In this document: one piece after another, positions 62,130-64,000 of the stretch
Numbering within the stretch: position 1 is the stretch's first letter
How the letters are laid out: the number at the start of each line of letters is the position of its first letter
NCBI GenBank assembly: GCA_958418815.1
Contig: CATZGB010000004.1
Location: 41,157 to 105,156 of the forward strand
DNA length: 64,000 nucleotides
Source of the DNA: an uncultured Bacteroidales bacterium
Lineage (GTDB): Bacteria; Bacteroidota; Bacteroidia; Bacteroidales; Muribaculaceae
Direction of reading: 5' to 3'
Position numbers and translations under genes: made by a program
The notes under the pieces: model-generated
Databases searched by the model: none
Told to the model about the DNA's origin: nothing
Seen by the model: the letters and a program-made list of their open reading frames with translations, nothing else

Positions 62130-63779
62130 ATGAAGAAAAGCGCTTTGCAGAAAGCACGTGCCGCTTACCAGCCCAAGCTGCCTATCGTGCTCACAGGCCC
62201 CGTGAAAGCAGTAGAAGGCCATCCCACCCAGTCGGTTGCCGACCAGGAGGACATCAAAAACCTCTTCCCCAACACTTACGGTCTTCCCGAACTCAAATTT
62301 GAGAAGACCTCATCCTCGGCTCCCTCCAAGCCCATCAACGTAGGCGTGATTCTGTCTGGCGGACAGGCTCCTGGCGGACACAACGTGATCAGCGGCCTCT
62401 TCGACGGCATCAAGAAAGTCAACAAAGAGTCAAAGCTTTACGGTTTCCTCATGGGCCCCGGCGGCTTTGTGGATCATCAGTATGTCGAGCTCACCTCGGC
62501 CATCATCGATGAGTTCCGCAACACTGGCGGTTTCGACATCATCGGATCAGGCCGCACCAAACTTGAGACCAAGGAGCAGTTTGACAAGGGTCTTGAAATC
62601 CTCAAGGAACTCAACATATCCGCGCTTGTAATCATCGGTGGTGACGACTCCAACACCAATGCCGCCGTCCTTGCCGAGTATTACAAGGCTATCAATGCCG
62701 GTGTGCAGGTGATCGGCTGCCCCAAGACAATCGACGGTGACCTCAAGAACAATGTGATTGAGACATCTTTCGGTTTCGACACCGCCACCAAGGTTTACTC
62801 CGAAGTAATCGGAAACATACAGCGCGACTGCAACTCCGCAAAAAAATACTGGCACTTCATAAAGCTCATGGGACGCTCCGCAAGCCATATCGCCCTTGAA
62901 TGCGCCCTCCAGACCCAGCCCAACATCTGCATCATCTCTGAAGAGGTCGAGGCCAAGGACATGAGCCTCCAGCAGGTTGTCGATTATATCGCCGACATCG
63001 TGGCAAAACGCGCTGCCGCCGGCATGAACTTCGGCACAGTACTCGTCCCCGAGGGCCTCATCGAGTTCATCCCCGCCATGAAGCGCCTCATCGCCGAGCT
63101 CAATGACCTCCTGGCAAAAGACAGCGAGAAATTTGCACAGCTCGATGGAGCAGCCCAGCGTGAATATATCATCAAGAATCTCTCGGCAGAGAACGCCGCA
63201 GTCTACGAATCGCTGCCCCACGGCGTTGCCCGCCAGCTCAGCCTCGACCGCGACCCCCACGGCAACGTACAGGTTTCGCTCATCGAAACCGAGAAACTTC
63301 TCTCTGAGATGGTAGGCAAGCGCCTGGCCGAATGGGCCGCCGAAGGGAAATTCAACGGCAAATTCTCAGCTCTCCACCACTTCTTCGGATATGAGGGCCG
63401 TTGCGCCGATCCTTCCAACTTCGACGCAGACTATTGCTACGCTCTCGGCTTCAACGCCGCATGCCTGGTGAAAGCCGGTGTGACGGGCTACATGTCTTCT
63501 GTCCGCAACCTCACCAAACCCTCGGTGCAGTGGATTGCAGGCGGTATTCCCATCACAATGATGATGAACATGGAACGCCGTCACGGCCAGATGAAGCCCG
63601 TGATACAAAAAGCGCTTGTACATCTCGACGGTGCCCCCTTCCTCAAATACGCTTCCAAGCGTGATGACTGGGCGGTGAACACCTCTTATGTATATCCCGG
63701 CCCCATCCAGTACTTCGGCCCTGCTGAAGTCTGCGACCAGCCGACCATGACGCTCAAATACGAACACCAGGGAAAATAA
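62130..63779 (+). CDS. pfp: Pyrophosphate-dependent phosphofructokinase
   Basis: 549 aa, plant-like long PFP. Phosphorylates fructose-6-phosphate with PPi, reversibly. ILSGGQAPGGHNVISG near residue 74, GGDDSN near residue 170 (Asp typical of PPi rather than ATP enzymes), PKTIDGDLKN with the catalytic base Asp, and MGRSASHIALECAL. Long form common in Bacteroidetes. Confidence 0.95.
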   Translation: MKKSALQKARAAYQPKLPIVLTGPVKAVEGHPTQSVADQEDIKNLFPNTYGLPELKFEKTSSSAPSKPINVGVILSGGQAPGGHNVISGLFDGIKKVNKESKLYGFLMGPGGFVDHQYVELTSAIIDEFRNTGGFDIIGSGRTKLETKEQFDKGLEILKELNISALVIIGGDDSNTNAAVLAEYYKAINAGVQVIGCPKTIDGDLKNNVIETSFGFDTATKVYSEVIGNIQRDCNSAKKYWHFIKLMGRSASHIALECALQTQPNICIISEEVEAKDMSLQQVVDYIADIVAKRAAAGMNFGTVLVPEGLIEFIPAMKRLIAELNDLLAKDSEKFAQLDGAAQREYIIKNLSAENAAVYESLPHGVARQLSLDRDPHGNVQVSLIETEKLLSEMVGKRLAEWAAEGKFNGKFSALHHFFGYEGRCADPSNFDADYCYALGFNAACLVKAGVTGYMSSVRNLTKPSVQWIAGGIPITMMMNMERRHGQMKPVIQKALVHLDGAPFLKYASKRDDWAVNTSYVYPGPIQYFGPAEVCDQPTMTLKYEHQGK

Positions 63780-63849
63780 TTCCTGATTGCATCGCGTATA
63801 AAACGGCGACATACTGACACAAGACACTTACTCACAGCTTGCTTAGAAG

Positions 63850-63892
63850 AATGGAGCTGCCGCCGGAAAATCCGGCGACGGCTCCATTTGTT
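63850..63892 (+). terminator. Terminator of pfp
   Basis: 18-bp stem with two G-T type pairs (63850-63867 and 63871-63888), then TTTG. Confidence 0.75.
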
Positions 63893-63960
63893 TCAATATG
63901 TTCCAAAACGACAAATCCCAACAAACACTCCACCACCTTAATTTGTTCAGTATCCGTCCG

Positions 63961-64000
63961 AAAAAAGCCGACTTGATTATAGATTTTCAAGTCGGCATTA
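63961..64000. terminator. Second terminator at the window edge
   Basis: GCCGACTTGA (63967-63976) pairs with TCAAGTCGGC (63987-63996). On the minus strand it would be followed by T6, suggesting a convergent gene to the right. Confidence 0.7.

Overview
The window reads as a chromosome segment of a gut-type Bacteroidales bacterium, most likely a Muribaculaceae-like one (inference). Supporting signs are Bacteroidetes promoters (TTTG, 19-21 bp, TAnnTTTG) before many genes, the LpxC-FabZ fusion, an RprX/RprY two-component pair, PPi-dependent phosphofructokinase, a GT3 glycogen synthase, a BtuB-BtuG vitamin B12 locus and secreted proteins whose C-termini look like Bacteroidales sorting tails. I see no rRNA, tRNA or CRISPR array.

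Layout. 1-3.3 kb: start of a TonB-dependent receptor (cut by the window edge), then a DegT-type aminotransferase and a HAD phosphatase. 3.3-9.85 kb: a complete temperate Microviridae provirus (Rep, DNA pilot, major capsid, M15 peptidase, one small unassigned protein) integrated at a XerCD dif site. Left of it lie the 3' tails of two older, related microviruses. Each tail and the intact provirus end in a tiny intact transmembrane ORF. 9.9-24.4 kb: uracil-DNA glycosylase-like protein, aquaporin, EF-P, RprXY-like regulators, two secreted GH13 enzymes with a GT4 glycosyltransferase, flavodoxin, MnmA, a DUF151 nuclease, a C_GCAxxG_C_C protein and an OmpA-like lipoprotein.

24.47-29.72 kb: an island bounded by 17-bp inverted repeats and a 10-bp target-like duplication. 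It has no intact transposase, carries a BspA-like leucine-rich protein, a BACON/DUF4827-like lipoprotein, a broken Crp/Fnr gene and a secreted protein of unknown function, and holds two families of direct repeats. 29.7-36 kb: a His/Lys-rich secreted protein, ribosomal protein L34 (rpmH), peroxiredoxin, glycogen phosphorylase and glycogen synthase. 36-43 kb: HIRAN protein, a ScdA/hemerythrin-LuxR fusion regulator, DNA polymerase III delta', an AddB-like nuclease and HemW. 43-44.2 kb is an AT-rich non-coding stretch with palindromes upstream of an XRE-type regulator.

45-48.2 kb: lpxD-lpxC/fabZ-lpxA. 48.4-49.7 kb: rsmG and a metallo-beta-lactamase-fold hydrolase. 49.8-56.1 kb: a cobalamin-riboswitch operon (btuB, btuG, a PKD-like lipoprotein and a beta-propeller protein). 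56-64 kb: TPR protein, GlnS, a ThiE-like protein, KdsB, an M16-like protein lacking the zinc motif, and Pfp. The strongest leads are the stacked provirus tails with conserved miniature membrane ORFs at dif, the fact that the phage attachment site lies between that ORF and the M15 peptidase, and the inverted-repeat-bounded surface-protein island.
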